Assembly: GCF_047663525.1 (NCBI RefSeq)
Contig: NC_092589.1
Span: 25,417,001 to 25,481,000 of the forward strand
Direction: 5' to 3'
DNA from: Anas platyrhynchos
Lineage: Eukaryota > Chordata > Aves > Anseriformes > Anatidae
DNA length: 64,000 nt
Part shown: piece after piece, positions 50,001 through 60,095 of the stretch
Position numbering within the stretch: the stretch's first letter is position 1
How the letters are laid out: every line of letters begins with the position of its first letter
Position numbers and translations under genes: made by a program
The notes under the pieces: model-generated
What the model was told of the DNA's origin: nothing
The model's database searches: none
The model's input: the letters and a program-made list of their open reading frames with translations, nothing else

Positions 50001-53000
50001 CTGTATAAAGCATGGATAATACTCTGTCACTCTGGTGATTTTTATCTGTGTGAAGAAGCAAAAACTTTCTATATCTGCTTGAATGTTGTCTTATTCCTTC
50101 AGTTGTGTATGTTAGTATAGTGGTTTTCTGGATGTATGATTTTTTTTTTTTGACCGCTAATTTGTCTCCGTAGATGAAACTCTCAATGGAAGAGTTCCGA
50201 AACCTGGCTGCACGGTATGGGGATCTCTATCAATCATCTTTTGATGCGGACTCAGCAACTCTAAGGAATGTAGAACTGTATCCTTTTAAAAGCTCAGAGT
50301 TAGTCCTCTTGTCTTCTCATGCAGACAGCATGAAGGTTAGCAGTCCTTTCTTCTATGAAAGCTGGCACAAAGCCATTTTGAAGCAGTTTACCTAAAAATT
50401 GGATACTTTTTTTTTTTTAATCTATTTGGAAATGGGTACTGCCGTGCTATTGTTTGGAATTAGTTTCTGAAAAAGTTATGACTCAAAACTTGCAACTGCC
50501 AAGTATAAAACTTGGAATTTGGTAGTGTTTGCTCTGTTTCCTAAAGGAACGGTGATAGGATTACTTCATGAAAACTAGAGAAGTAAGGAAAAAAGCCAGT
50601 AAATAGTACTGCATTTCTTGTTTTAGGAACCCAAGTTTGTAAGTCTCTTAACTCCTTATTGTTAATATCAGACAACAGCAGAGCTGCCTGTTGATTTCAC
50701 ATGCGATTGAAGCTCTGATTTTGGATCCAGAATCTGCAAAGTAGGTTTGATAGTTAACTTCCTACTCTTTTGCTCTTTGTTTCTAAATCCTTGGGGCTTT
50801 AAGTCTAGGAATTCAAGGAATGTTCAGAAATTTTCCCAGTGGACCCTTGTGATTTTATTCAGGGTAGGCTTGAGGATACCTGTTGTTACTGGGCTATAGC
50901 TGGCAGTATAGAGACTGTGTTTCAGATTCTGCTTTTTATTATTTATTTTGCTCTTGTGAGCTATATTGCACTCATCTTAAATATAGACTTCCATTAAAAT
51001 AAGCAGCTTTTAATCTCTGGCCATGTATTTTAATATGTGTCATTCTGTGTTAGAATTGTGAGAATTCTCTCAGAATTGTAAGTGCAAAAAGTAGGTGTAT
51101 GTTAGTTTCCTTCAGACATGAAGGGCATGTTAGACATGTTCGATTAGTTTAAGCTTTCTAATGTAAATCCAGTACTTTCAACTTTTTTTTTTTAAACTGG
51201 ACTCATATGCACCAGCAAAATTATGTTGAAGCAACTATGAATTGAATCACTCTTTTGAACTCTGAGTCAGAGATTGAAGGGAAGATAATATAGATAAATA
51301 TCTTTATAAATGCGTGATTATTCTAAGTTGAAATAAAACTGGACACCCCAAATGACTCCTACTTATTATGAACTAAGCATTGTTCAGAAGATGCGTTAAT
51401 CATACTTACAAGTATGAAGCTGTGGACTTCAAAAAGGTAGGTGTTTAGGAGGCAGAATTCTATTCAGAACATGAGATTAAGAGTTTCCAGATTTATTCTT
51501 AACTCTGGCATTCTCCCTTTTTCTTTGACTTGTGAGGCTTTTTAAAACATTGTAAACGCTGCAGGCTTAAATAAAATCTATTGAGTCTTTTTAGACCTGT
51601 AACTGCTTCATGTGAGAAAGGGGGAAGACACAACATGGTGGATAAACTATAGTTAAGAAAGGGTTTAAATGTAAAGTGCAAAGTCTTAGAGTAGAAAAAT
51701 AATAAATCTGTCTGCCAAAGTGTTTACCCTGTTTATTTCTTAATGGACTTTAAGTTGTAACAGAAATGGTCTGATTGGGATTGAGCACCCTAGATTAGGA
51801 TGAAGAAAATATATCAGGTACAACAAAATGTTTTATTTTCTAGTTTCCAGGAATACACTTCAAACGGAACAGCACATGTTGAGAGTGAATATGAAAGAAG
51901 AATGATGTCTGTATTTAATCGTGTACTAGAAGAAGTGGAATCCCTCAACAGGAAGTATGCTCCCGTGTCTTACTTGGCAAGTAATAGTTTAAATGTATTT
52001 TCTGTAGATGAAGGTTCCAAAAACCCATCAGCTCCATATATACACACACACACTCATATATAGTGTATGCATATATCTCCATGGAGGCCAAGAAATTAAA
52101 GAGCACACTTTAGTTAACATAAGCTGTTAGTGGCACACAGAACCTGGTCCCTAAGGATATACTCTAATACTTGAAGAAAAAAAAAAAAAATCTTCTAAAA
52201 TACCTATAAACTTATTGGCCTGATTAAAACAATGCTTTTAAAATTCTGGTGCTAAGAATATGGTAGATGTTGATAAATGTCACAATACCTAAAAGTAACA
52301 TCAAGTCTCTGACAGATCTCTAATGACACCCACATTCAAATAGTGAAGCGTGGTCTGTTTACTCATGATGCTGTCATGAAGGAGTTCTTCCCCCACCACA
52401 CAGAGTGCTGGAGGGTCCAGCACTAGCCCGGCTTCAGTTTCTGAGCTGTTGCCAGTTAATACTACGTTGCTGGAGTATAGTGTTTCTCTTATCAGTGCAG
52501 GTCATCAGGGAACACAATGTAAAGCTTGCTGAATGCAAACAGTGAGCTGATAACATACTTCTTTACAGTGCTAATATAGTGTTGTCTCTTACTGTTACTG
52601 AACATCATAAAGCTGAAGTGCATGTTGATGGAAACAGGGTAGCTTCTTTGTTATGGCTGGCATCTATTTGCCTTTCTTCTAAATTCAACAGCCCTTACCA
52701 ATTCCAAATTGCATATAAAAAAGAGTTGTGTAAAGTGTAGCTAAGGTAAACCCTGTTAACTTAATTGTCATCGTCATCTCTGTGCCAGCTAAGCTCAGTG
52801 GTTTCAGTAGCACTTCACTCTTCTGAACAAGAAGGATGGTACAGTGCAGTAAGGGAAGGAAGAGTGGATAAAAAGCTTAAAACTTATATTATTGCACCAT
52901 ATCAAGTTGTGGAAGGTGCCAGTCTTGTTTGCTGTGGGGGGATTACTATTTATTTTAGAGAGTTTGAGTGTCAGAGTTTTGTGCATGAGTGTTTTAAGCT

Positions 53001-55587
53001 GCTGACTCTAACACTAGGACTGAAATAATTTACATTTTTCTTTTTCTTGATCTCCTTGCTCTGTCGTGAGCAGAAAACCTTCATAAAGGAAAGAACATAA
53101 GCAGAGGCTGAATGTAGTCACTGTCATTGTGGGGGCTGTAATCATATGATTATGTCAATATATTTCTGACTTTTAGTGGAAGTCACTGCAGTTTCATTAC
53201 CATGAGTGCGTCTTTTCCATATTCTATGAAATATTTCATCTCATTTGATTTTTTTTCTGTTTCTTACAGCATACAGCTTGTCTATGCAGTGCTGTCATTG
53301 CCTTGTTGAAGGTACCCCTTTCTTTTCAAAGGTACTTCTTTCAGAAACTACAGTCTACAAGCATTAAGGTAAGTACTGCTCAAATGTGGCCTAAAGTTTC
53401 TCTTTATAGTCTTTACTTCATGAGAAAAGCCTTTCTGAAGGCACAAAACTTCAATATCTTTAGTGAAGGTACTTAACAGTCAAACCCAGGTGTGTACTGT
53501 AGTTAGGAATAACTTAATATGCATGTCATAACTTGAATAATAGTATGTAATCGTTAAGAACCACTAGGCTGTGACTTAATCAACCAAATAGGATTGAGTT
53601 CTTTAATTGCAGGATCTTAAAATAAAACCTGACTGCAATTTTTCTTGTTTCTGCATCTGCAGAACTAAATATGTTCTATGGAAAGGCAGCCTTTATAAGC
53701 CTGTATTGTTTTTCCTTTTCCTTCAAAAAGCAAGATTTATTATCTTGAAATAAAATTGTTATATTTATCGGTTGACTGAATAAGAATGGCTATATGACAC
53801 CCTCAAGAGTGGGGGGTTGAGTGGATTTTGTATTTTTAACTCAAATGGTCCTTTTTTCTGGGAAAAGTGAAAGCCTTAAGATATATGTATATATTATCTA
53901 TTCTTACAGCTTTTTACTTCTGTGCTTAGGTTCATATACTTAAGAGCTTACTTCTGGATGTTTTCTAGAAGACTTTTACTCATTTTGAAGGTGTTTAATT
54001 AAAGAAAGAGTTACAAAGACCATGCCTGATATTGCTGATGGTGCTTACTAAATTTTTATAGTAATCACTGATACAAATTCTGTGTTTACATCTGCTGGTT
54101 TCTCTACCAAATCCCTCTTTGAAATTTTACTATAAGATGATGTTCCATTTCATCCTGAAATTGTTTTTGTTTTCCGAGAGGCATAGGATTACATATTTGT
54201 CTGTCATCTTGTGTTTCAGCTTGCTCTATCCCCATCTCCAAGGAACCCAGCAGAACCTATTGCAGTACAGAACAATCAGCAATTGGCCTTAAAGGTGGAA
54301 GGAGTGGTTCAGCATGGGTCTAAACCAGGCCTTTTCCGTAAAATCCAGTCAGTCTGTCTAAATGTATCTTCAGTGCTGCAAAGCAAATCTGGACAAGACT
54401 ATAAGGTATGGGTAGAATATGTCCAGGAGGAATCTTAAGCTTTCTTGCTCTATTTCCCTGCTCTTTGTTTGCCTCTGGTTGAAATTAACGGGTTCTTCTC
54501 TAATCCTCTCACTGGTGACGCTCAAGTACCAGTGGGATCTGATCATAGTGCTTGGAAGGGATTTGGGATTTCTATGCTTGCTGCAGCTTTTTAGTAACAA
54601 CTTTTCTTCCATGCTGAAGAGACTTTGTTTGGACCCAGTCATTAGAAATTTGCTTCAGATGAGGGAAATTCAGTCTACCTATATATCAAGGGAAACTCTG
54701 GAGGGAAGAAAGTCAGGAACAAATTGTTCTCTGCTGTTTAGTCTCTAGAACTTTTGTCCTCATATTAAGGATTTTTTTGAGTATGGAAATCAGAAAGACA
54801 GGCTGTCCAAATAAAATAGCACCTGAGAAGATGCCTGTTAAATTCAAGTGAACAGTTTTATCAAAGATTGCATGCCTGAAGTTCAGGTTCTGCTAACAGT
54901 GTTTAGTGAAAGGTCTGTTTTGGTTGGTTTGGGGATTTTGGGGGTTAAGGGAGGTAGTTGCTTCTAAAATAGGACCAGGAAGTGTGTAGTGTTTGTCTGA
55001 TGTGCATTACTCTGTGAAAACCAGAACCCTGGGGAGGTAGGGGAGACTTGATGTTAGCTGCATTGTTGTTGATAGATGTTAAAAAAAAAAAAAACGTTGA
55101 TAGATATTAGAAAAAAGAAAATAACATTTGTCAATGAAAACTATGTCAAAACTGACTCAAGCACACATGTGCATTGGTCTTGGAAAACTGAGGACAAAGT
55201 TGTTTTTTTTTTTCCCCCTCCTGTCTTTCAAACAGAGAACAAAAAACATATTTTAAGAGGTTATATAAAATGACGTTTAAACCTTTCGTGTGTTCTCAGA
55301 TTCCTATTGACAATATGAGCAATGAAATGGAGCAGAGGGTGGAACCACACAACGACTACTTCAGCACTCAGTTTCTGTTAAACTTCGTGATACTTGGCAC
55401 CCATAACATCACAGTAGAGTCCTCTGTAATAGATTCAAATGGTATTGTTTGGAAAACGGGGCCTAAAACAACTATTTTTGTTAAGTCTCTTGAGGATCCA
55501 TATTCACAGCAAGTTCGTCTTCAGCAACAGCAAGGACAATCATCATCACAGCAGCAACAACAAAGAACAGCATACTCACGGTTTTAA
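34958..55587 (+). CDS. INTS7: INTS7, Integrator complex subunit 7; 20 coding exons, 962 aa
   Basis: Known role: INTS7 is a structural subunit of the nuclear Integrator complex, which cleaves nascent snRNA and other RNA polymerase II transcripts; it is also linked to the DNA-damage response. Seen here: joining exons 34958-35051, 35129-35258, 35665-35811, 36376-36513, 37009-37055, 37566-37765, 39201-39323, 41753-41870, 42578-42712, 43265-43362, 44032-44271, 44883-45020, 45947-46153, 49263-49457, 50174-50277, 50672-50740, 51844-51976, 53270-53368, 54220-54405 and 55300-55587 gives 2889 nt, 962 residues plus TAA. This is the human length, with near-identical sequence throughout. The N-terminal two thirds is a HEAT/ARM-like helical solenoid. 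The last exons encode a beta-rich C-terminal domain and a Gln-rich tail (about 940-962). Introns 14 and 17 start with GC instead of GT. The start ATG aligns with human MAS..KSFLA and has G at +4. Confidence 0.98.
35129..35258 (+). CDS. INTS7: INTS7 coding exon 2 (residues 32-74)
   Basis: It encodes GLRSGKLGEQCEAVVRFPRL, then FQKYPFPILINSAFLKLADV and FRV, identical to human as remembered. The acceptor is GTGCTAG and the donor GTAAGC. Confidence 0.98.
35665..35811 (+). CDS. INTS7: INTS7 coding exon 3 (residues 75-123)
   Basis: It encodes NNFLRLCVLKVTQQSEKHLE and then KILNVDEFVKRVFSVIHSND and PVARAITL. The acceptor is TCTAATAG and the donor GTACGT. Confidence 0.98.
35942..36050 (-). mobile_element. 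CR1 LINE fragment in INTS7 intron 3 (antisense to INTS7)
   Basis: Read on the minus strand it gives GGATCTGGGGGTTCCGATTG, ACAGCAAGCTGAACATGAGC, CAGTGTGCTTTGGCAGCC and GAGGGCCAACTGCGTCCTGA. This is the CR1 segment just 5' of the one seen at 59.6 kb, and it is truncated at both ends. Confidence 0.85.
36376..36513 (+). CDS. INTS7: INTS7 coding exon 4 (residues 124-169)
   Basis: It encodes MLGSMASIIPERKNAHHSIR, then QSLDSHDNVEVEAAIFAAAN and FSAQS. The acceptor is TGTGTAG and the donor GTAAGA. Confidence 0.98.
37009..37055 (+). CDS. INTS7: INTS7 coding exon 5 (residues 170-185)
   Basis: A 47-nt micro-exon encoding DFAAGICNKISEMIQ, matching human DFAVGICNKISEMIQ. The acceptor is CTCTACAG and the donor GTACAT. 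It was found from homology and reading phase. Confidence 0.96.
37566..37765 (+). CDS. INTS7: INTS7 coding exon 6 (residues 186-252)
   Basis: It encodes GLATPVDLKLKLIPILQHMH through LLQQLVTSYPSTKMVIVTLH to SSLVDIPKQ. The acceptor is TTACAG and the donor GTAATT. Confidence 0.98.
37766..41752 (+). other. INTS7: INTS7 introns 6 and 7 (around exon 7 at 39201-39323)
   Basis: Introns 37766-39200 and 39324-41752 are AT-rich. They contain a TTTTG-type tract near 37950-37975 and a 16-bp local duplication near 39477-39508. No other gene seen. Confidence 0.85.
39201..39323 (+). CDS. INTS7: INTS7 coding exon 7 (residues 253-293)
   Basis: It encodes VQLLLQYLKNDPRKAVKRLA, then IQDLKLLANKTPHTWTRENI and Q, a helical repeat unit. 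The acceptor is TTACAG and the donor GTTTAT, which is weak. Confidence 0.97.
41753..41870 (+). CDS. INTS7: INTS7 coding exon 8 (residues 294-332)
   Basis: It encodes ALCESALHTPYDSLKLGMLS, then VLSTLSGTIAIKQYFSSAP. The acceptor is TCTGTAG and the donor GTAAGA. Confidence 0.97.
42578..42712 (+). CDS. INTS7: INTS7 coding exon 9 (residues 333-377)
   Basis: It begins with a diverged linker, GTAATTARSF (human GNVSSSPRSS). It then has the conserved DLVKLAQECCYHNNRGIAAH and GVRILTNISASCQEK. The acceptor is TATTTAG and the donor GTAAAT. Confidence 0.97.
43265..43362 (+). CDS. INTS7: INTS7 coding exon 10 (residues 378-410)
   Basis: It encodes DLLPLEQDAVFGLESLLVLC, then SQDGSPGAQATLK. The acceptor is TTCTTAG and the donor GTGACA. 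Confidence 0.97.
44032..44271 (+). CDS. INTS7: INTS7 coding exon 11 (residues 411-490)
   Basis: A 240-nt phase-0 exon. It encodes ITLTCMVKLVKSRPHLSQSV through LTQLHSAQDAARILMCHCLA to YKVIGRSATDKKQELL. The acceptor is ATTGCAG and the donor GTAAGA. Confidence 0.97.
44883..45020 (+). CDS. INTS7: INTS7 coding exon 12 (residues 491-536)
   Basis: It encodes VSLATVIFVSSQKALSSEIK, then TVIKQQLENASNGWTAYRIA and RQASRM. The acceptor is TCACTAG and the donor GTAAGT. Confidence 0.97.
45636..45679. repeat. INTS7: T18 ... A16 inverted homopolymer pair in INTS7 intron 12
   Basis: A run of 18 T (45636-45653) is followed after 10 bases by 16 A (45664-45679). The transcript could fold into a U-A hairpin of about 16 pairs. 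Confidence 0.9.
45947..46153 (+). CDS. INTS7: INTS7 coding exon 13 (residues 537-605)
   Basis: It encodes GNHDMARELYQSLLTQVASE through HFYFWLNSLKEFSHAEQCLT to SYHKGIASLT. The acceptor is ATTACAG and the donor GTTAGC. Confidence 0.97.
46154..49262 (+). other. INTS7: INTS7 intron 13 (longest of the gene)
   Basis: A 3.1-kb intron with GTTAGC donor and TGTTTCAG acceptor. Several short open frames on both strands and no recognised repeat, RNA gene or exon. Confidence 0.9.
49263..49457 (+). CDS. INTS7: INTS7 coding exon 14 (residues 606-670), followed by a GC donor
   Basis: It encodes AASTPLNPLSFQCGFVKLRI through DLLQAFSQLICTCNSLKTSP to GNDLQRCGRISNQ. The acceptor is TGTTTCAG. The exon ends CAG|GCATGT. 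Moving to the next GT, at 49462, would shift the frame. The next exon resumes in phase 0 with MKLSMEEF, as in human. Confidence 0.96.
50174..50277 (+). CDS. INTS7: INTS7 coding exon 15 (residues 671-704)
   Basis: It encodes MKLSMEEFRNLAARYGDLYQ, then SSFDADSATLRNVE. The acceptor is TCCGTAG and the donor GTATCC, which is weak. Confidence 0.96.
50672..50740 (+). CDS. INTS7: INTS7 coding exon 16 (residues 705-727)
   Basis: A 69-nt exon encoding LQQQSCLLISHAIEALILDP and ESA. The acceptor is ATATCAG and the donor GTAGGT. It was found by homology, because the exon is too short to stand out. Confidence 0.96.
50741..53269 (+). other. INTS7: INTS7 introns 16 and 17 (around exon 17 at 51844-51976)
   Basis: Intron 17 begins with GC and carries an alternating ATAT/ACAC tract at about 52036-52062. 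Otherwise AT-rich with no recognised element. Confidence 0.85.
51844..51976 (+). CDS. INTS7: INTS7 coding exon 17 (residues 728-772), followed by a GC donor
   Basis: It encodes NFQEYTSNGTAHVESEYERR through MMSVFNRVLEEVESLNRKYA to PVSYL. The acceptor is TTTCTAG. The exon ends TTG|GCAAGT, a classic GC-donor context. Using the GT four bases downstream would break the frame into HTACLC. Confidence 0.95.
53270..53368 (+). CDS. INTS7: INTS7 coding exon 18 (residues 773-805)
   Basis: It encodes HTACLCSAVIALLKVPLSFQ, then RYFFQKLQSTSIK. The acceptor is TCTTACAG and the donor GTAAGT. Confidence 0.97.
54220..54405 (+). CDS. INTS7: INTS7 coding exon 19 (residues 806-867)
   Basis: It encodes LALSPSPRNPAEPIAVQNNQ through VEGVVQHGSKPGLFRKIQSV to LQSKSGQDYK. 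The acceptor is TGTTTCAG and the donor GTATGG. Confidence 0.97.
55300..55587 (+). CDS. INTS7: INTS7 terminal coding exon 20 (residues 868-962, stop)
   Basis: It encodes IPIDNMSNEMEQRVEPHNDY through FSTQFLLNFVILGTHNITVE to a Gln-rich tail ending TAYSRF, then TAA at 55585-55587. The tail is encoded by mixed CAA/CAG codons with a Ser insertion and differs from the human Gln run. The acceptor is TTCTCAG. Confidence 0.98.
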   Translation: MPIDNMSNEMEQRVEPHNDYFSTQFLLNFVILGTHNITVESSVIDSNGIVWKTGPKTTIFVKSLEDPYSQQVRLQQQQGQSSSQQQQQRTAYSRF

Positions 55588-55750
55588 TTCCTAGAAGTGA
55601 CTCTTTTGTGGTCAGTGGTATGACAGTTTTTCTTCTATGGTTTTTTTGAAAGGTGTATACTTTTTCTAGAAGGTTAAATCTCAGATGCCAATTTGTTGCT
55701 TTTTAGGTTGATTATCTACAATAAATTTGAACTTGATTCAGCAGAGGGAT
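55588..55750 (+). other. INTS7: INTS7 3' UTR with AATAAA polyadenylation signal
   Basis: A canonical AATAAA lies at 55720-55725, about 135 nt after the stop, and is followed by TTGAACTTGATT. A longer 3' UTR using a later signal cannot be excluded. Confidence 0.55.
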
Positions 55751-57228
55751 CAATTCAAACTTGGAGTTGTGCTTAATATTAGACCTTCTCTGTGATCTCT
55801 TCACTCCTGTTTATAAACCTGCTGCAGCAGGCTCCATGGACTTTGATAGCAGGGGACACCATAAGAGCTGTTTCACTAGTACTTTCCATACTTAATGGTT
55901 TCTTTTTTTTTTAAGCACATGATTTCTAATGTTAGGACATCAGCAAAAACTTCAGCTAGTTAATACAGAATTGAGTGTCATCCCAAGGTGTTTTTTTTTT
56001 CTTTATGTGAAAGAATTGGCAGGAATATCCAGAGGTCTTTCTTTTGATGCTTTAATAGCAACTCTCAGTATTCAGCTGGTGTATTTGTATTACCACAATT
56101 CATCAGCACTATTTGATGCATGCGTATGAAAGAAAGTTGCAGCGTACTCCTCATACCTGGTTGTTACAAAGGAAGAAGACTGCTGTCAGGGGAGTCTTAC
56201 AAGAAGCAGGATTTTACAGGTGGGAGCAATAACTGTTTCTCAGATGACATAGCAAAGATTACTGTGATGTTTTTACCTTCATGTATATGAATTTCATGAG
56301 GCTTTAGTTCTGAGGGTGTTTTGTTTTTTTTTTTTTGTTTGTTCTTTAAGAGGAAATTAACTTGCAAGTCATTCTTTCTTTTAACTGCTTTGTTTTTAAA
56401 AAAAGGAAATTTATTATATGTCTAAGCTTTGTAGTCTTGTGTACTCTTTGAGTGATTTAATAATCCTAATTGTTAGTTTAACAGGATAACATGGGGGAAA
56501 GAAAAAGGAGGCCAATACTAGAAATTGATTCAGAATCATTTTGGAAATATGTTGACTCATACATAGTTTTCATGCTTCCTTTGAAACATTAAAGGGTTGA
56601 ACTCAGCCTGTGTCTGGACTCCCAGACCACGTAACAAGGATCACATAACAAGTTGCTCACCTGGTCATAATAAATTAGCTTTGCTTATCGGGGAGGAGGA
56701 AAGATGGCACTTCTTAAGAGACATCACAACTTACAAATGGTGTAATCCTTGTAATTGGAGTAGAAATTTCCATTGTTTTGTAAGTGAATTCCTGTTATTT
56801 CTTCAAGTTAATTTCACTGTAAAAGCTGACTAGAGCTTGCAGATTCTTCTTGCTGTATATGCAGAGAGTGCAGTTATTAATTATTACAAACCTAGGTTTC
56901 TTTAGCTTCACTGGATGAAGAATCATTTTCACTGTGGCTTCCCTTAACAGTTGCTTAAGAAGTCAACTTTCTTCCTCTTGGCTTGAGACTAACAGGGGAA
57001 AAAAAAGTTGGAAGTGATCATGGAAGATTTCATAATACCTTAGTCAGATCCTAAACAGAAAAGACGATGCAAGAATAGAATAGGAAGATTACAGAATTGT
57101 TGAAAAAAATCAAGTGTCTTTCTTAAATTTGATTTTCATTTTGTGCAGGAGGCAAGCTACCATAGCCCTTCAAGATGTCTAAAGAAAGTGGTGTTTTCTG
57201 TCCCCACGTCAATGGTTATGTAGTTAAT

Positions 57229-57276
57229 TTTGTGTGTGTGCATACATATATAATACATGCATGCATGCATACACAT
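57229..57276. repeat. Alternating purine-pyrimidine tract with (ATGC)n core
   Basis: TGTGTGTGTGCATACATATA continues through an (ATGC)3.5 block (57257-57270) to ATACACATG. Alternation is nearly unbroken for about 48 bp with one phase shift, which makes it Z-DNA-prone. Confidence 0.85.
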
Positions 57277-59464
57277 GCCTATAACTACAAATAGCTTATA
57301 AGGTCCAGAAAGAGATGATTCACCCATTGCACGTGCAGCCTGTCATATTGGAGACCTGAACTATTTGTAGCTGGTTGTTTTTTCATTAAAGTCCCAGGTC
57401 ATTTTCTTAGGCACAAAACCCTTTATATAGTAACAGAAGAGAGGAGAAAAAAAAAGCAAAAAGCTCCAGCCTAAAAAGTTAAGTAATTTTTCATACTGCA
57501 TAGAGAATGTTTCTTGCTCTGTTATTGACTGATATGTTGCTGGAAACCTGTGATGGCTGCATTCTAAACCAGCTTAGAAACAAAATGAAATTCCCACATT
57601 TGGAAGCAGACTTTTCTCATAAGTCATACGCTATTCACGGTGCATAGCTGAGCTTATGAGAAGGTTAGCAGAATAAACTTGGGCCAGGTCAAGGCTTTCC
57701 CTGGTTGAGCCTTAATTGTCTGCAAGCCAGTAAGATTAACCTTGCTACAATTTAAAAAAAAAAAAAAAAAAAATCCTTCTCCAAACGAATTTGTTTGCCT
57801 GATCTGAGAGGCATTCAGAACTCCAGGGACTCGTGTCAACTCTGGAACCAATAAATAATACCTGAAATCTGAACGCTAGGTATGGGAGCTTGGGAATAGG
57901 GGGGTAATGTCTTCTGGAAAGTGCCAAGTACTATTTATTAGAAATTAACTTCTATAAGGTGGCTTTCTGGACAAGTATGTGAATTTCTGACAAATGACTG
58001 CTGTTGGCTCCTTTGCAGGTTAGATGTGCATGCTGACCAAGCAGGACCCTGAAACCTGTTACTAAACTGCCATTTAAGCAAATACAGTGTTTTAGGTTAT
58101 GTCAGTTTTATACTGACGTTGATTTTGGCTGTGTTTTTGTTTTTATATGTATTTTTATTCCTAACACAGGGTGTAATACACTTGGCAAACAGCAACCAAA
58201 TTTTCTCATAGAAATTCGTGACTCAAAATACCCGACAAGAAGTGAGGAAGGTTGTTAGAGCCGCAGCAATGTACAGAAAGCTGTTGAAACTATCAAGGGT
58301 AAATGTGATCCTTTACTATTAATAGAAATAGAGAGGTTATCTTGCTTGACTCCTGTTTCTGGTGCCCATACTTGATCCTTTGTCGCATTATCTTCTATAA
58401 AGTACTTCTGTGATATGGGCCCAAGTTAAATCTCCGTAACATTTCTCAATAAACAAAGCAGTAACTTGATCACTGTGGCTACTGCAGACTCATAATGGCA
58501 GATGGTTCAGGTCTCTCACTCACTGGCAAAAGTAGGAAATTCAGTGGCTAGTCGTTGGTCTTGAGCCTGCTGCTAAGAGTTCAAACTAAAGAGTTTATGC
58601 AGGCAAATGCTAGCTATGTCATTATTTAGTCTTTATAATTACGATACATTTTCATCTAGCTTTGATAAATTCTTGGGCTGGGGAGGGGTGAATCTGGTTA
58701 TCAAACTCAGATGAGTTTGGAAACATTCATAATCCAGGGATTCAAGTGAATCCATGCAGTCCTGCATTAAGCCAATAGTAATCAGGGGCTAGAATTTAAG
58801 CTGACTTCCCCAGGGATGATGTAACCAGACTTCCTCAGACGTGGAGAAAATCTTTAAAGCTGGAGAAAACACATTCTTGCGAACCTGTGCTCAGGCATAT
58901 CAGAAAGTGTTAGATGCTCAGCCAATCTCTTGCTCAAGCCAATGCAGATCCTTACAAGAGGTAGGAAAGGAGTTTTTTCCCATTTAAAATTATAACTTTC
59001 TCCAGGGTTTAGAGTATAATCTTCCAAGATCACTTGAGTGACTTGAGTGTTCTTCATAAATGTTTCCCTGAAATTTGCATCTTGGACTTCCCTTTCCTTT
59101 CTCCTTGAATATGCACTCATTTGACCTGAGGATTGAAACGCTTTAATTTAGCTAAGGTGTTTTTTTTGTTTGTTTGTTTTAATTTGATAATAAGTGTATG
59201 TATATCTTGAATTTAAATCCTCTGAAACTCTATGGGAGTTAGGCAGGTCTAGAAGCAAGTTTAATGGTCCTTTAAATATAGGCATCAATTTTAAAGTGAA
59301 TTTCTTTACTGATATCACAAATTTACATATAAAAGGAATGGGTAAGATCTGAAAGAATTACATTGTATTCTTAACATCTCTTTTAAATGATGTTAATATG
59401 AACACTTGTGGGCTATTAATATGTATAGAAAGTACAGTAGCTGTAGAGCTCTATGCTGAATGCC

Positions 59465-60095
59465 CCAGTCAGGAGTGCTATGTATATGAGTGCCTGAAGG
59501 GAGGGTGCAAGACAAGGAACGTGAACTGGCAGCGTGTGCTTGCAGCCCAGAAAGCTTCTGTGTCTGTGCTTCATCAAAAGCAGCGTGGCCAGCAGGGCGA
59601 GGGGTTGGATTCTCCCCCTCTTGTGAGACCCCACCTGGAGTGCTGCATTCAGCTCTGGAGCCCCCAGCACAGGGACAGGGACCTGTTGGAACAAGTCCAG
59701 AGGTGGACCACAAAGATGCTTAGAGGACTGGAGCACCTCTCCTATGAGGACAGGCTGAGGGAGTTGGGGTTGTTCAGCCTGGAGAAGAGAAGGCTCTGGG
59801 GAGACCTTACAGCGGCCTTCCTGTGCCTAAAGGGGGGCTGCTTCTTCTAGAAGGACAGGAAGAGACTTCTTACAAGGGCATGTAGTGATAGGACAAGGGG
59901 TAACAGCTTTAAACTAAAAAAAGGTAGGTTTAGATTAGATATTAGGAAGAAATTCTTCCCTCAGAGGGTGGTGAGGCCCTGGCACAGGCTGCCCAGAGAA
60001 GCTGTGGATGCCCCATCCCTGGAGGTGCTCAAGGCCAGGCTGGATGGGGCTCTGGGCAGCCTGGGCTGGTGGGAGGTGTCCCTGCACATGGAACC
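59465..60095 (+). mobile_element. CR1 LINE 3' fragment, about 630 bp, downstream of INTS7
   Basis: This is the longest CR1 copy in the window: GAGACCCCACCTGGAGTGCT, AGCTCTGGAGCCCCCAGCAC, GGACAGGCTGAGGGAGTTGG, GTTCAGCCTGGAGAAGAGAA, TCCCTCAGAGGGTGGTGAGG and GGCTGCCCAGAGAAGCTGTG. It stops after GTCCCTGCACATGG, without the terminal ATTCTATGATT repeats. The 150-codon frame at 59398-59850 is part of it and has stops relative to a full CR1 reverse transcriptase. Confidence 0.95.

Noticed and set aside
51981-51982. GT at 51981 as the donor of INTS7 intron 17
   Set aside because: It would add four bases and destroy the frame into HTACLC. The GC at 51977 gives a match to the human protein.
59398-59850. 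150-codon frame as a host gene
   Set aside because: The nucleotide sequence is the CR1 LINE 3' region and the frame is a fragment of decayed element sequence.
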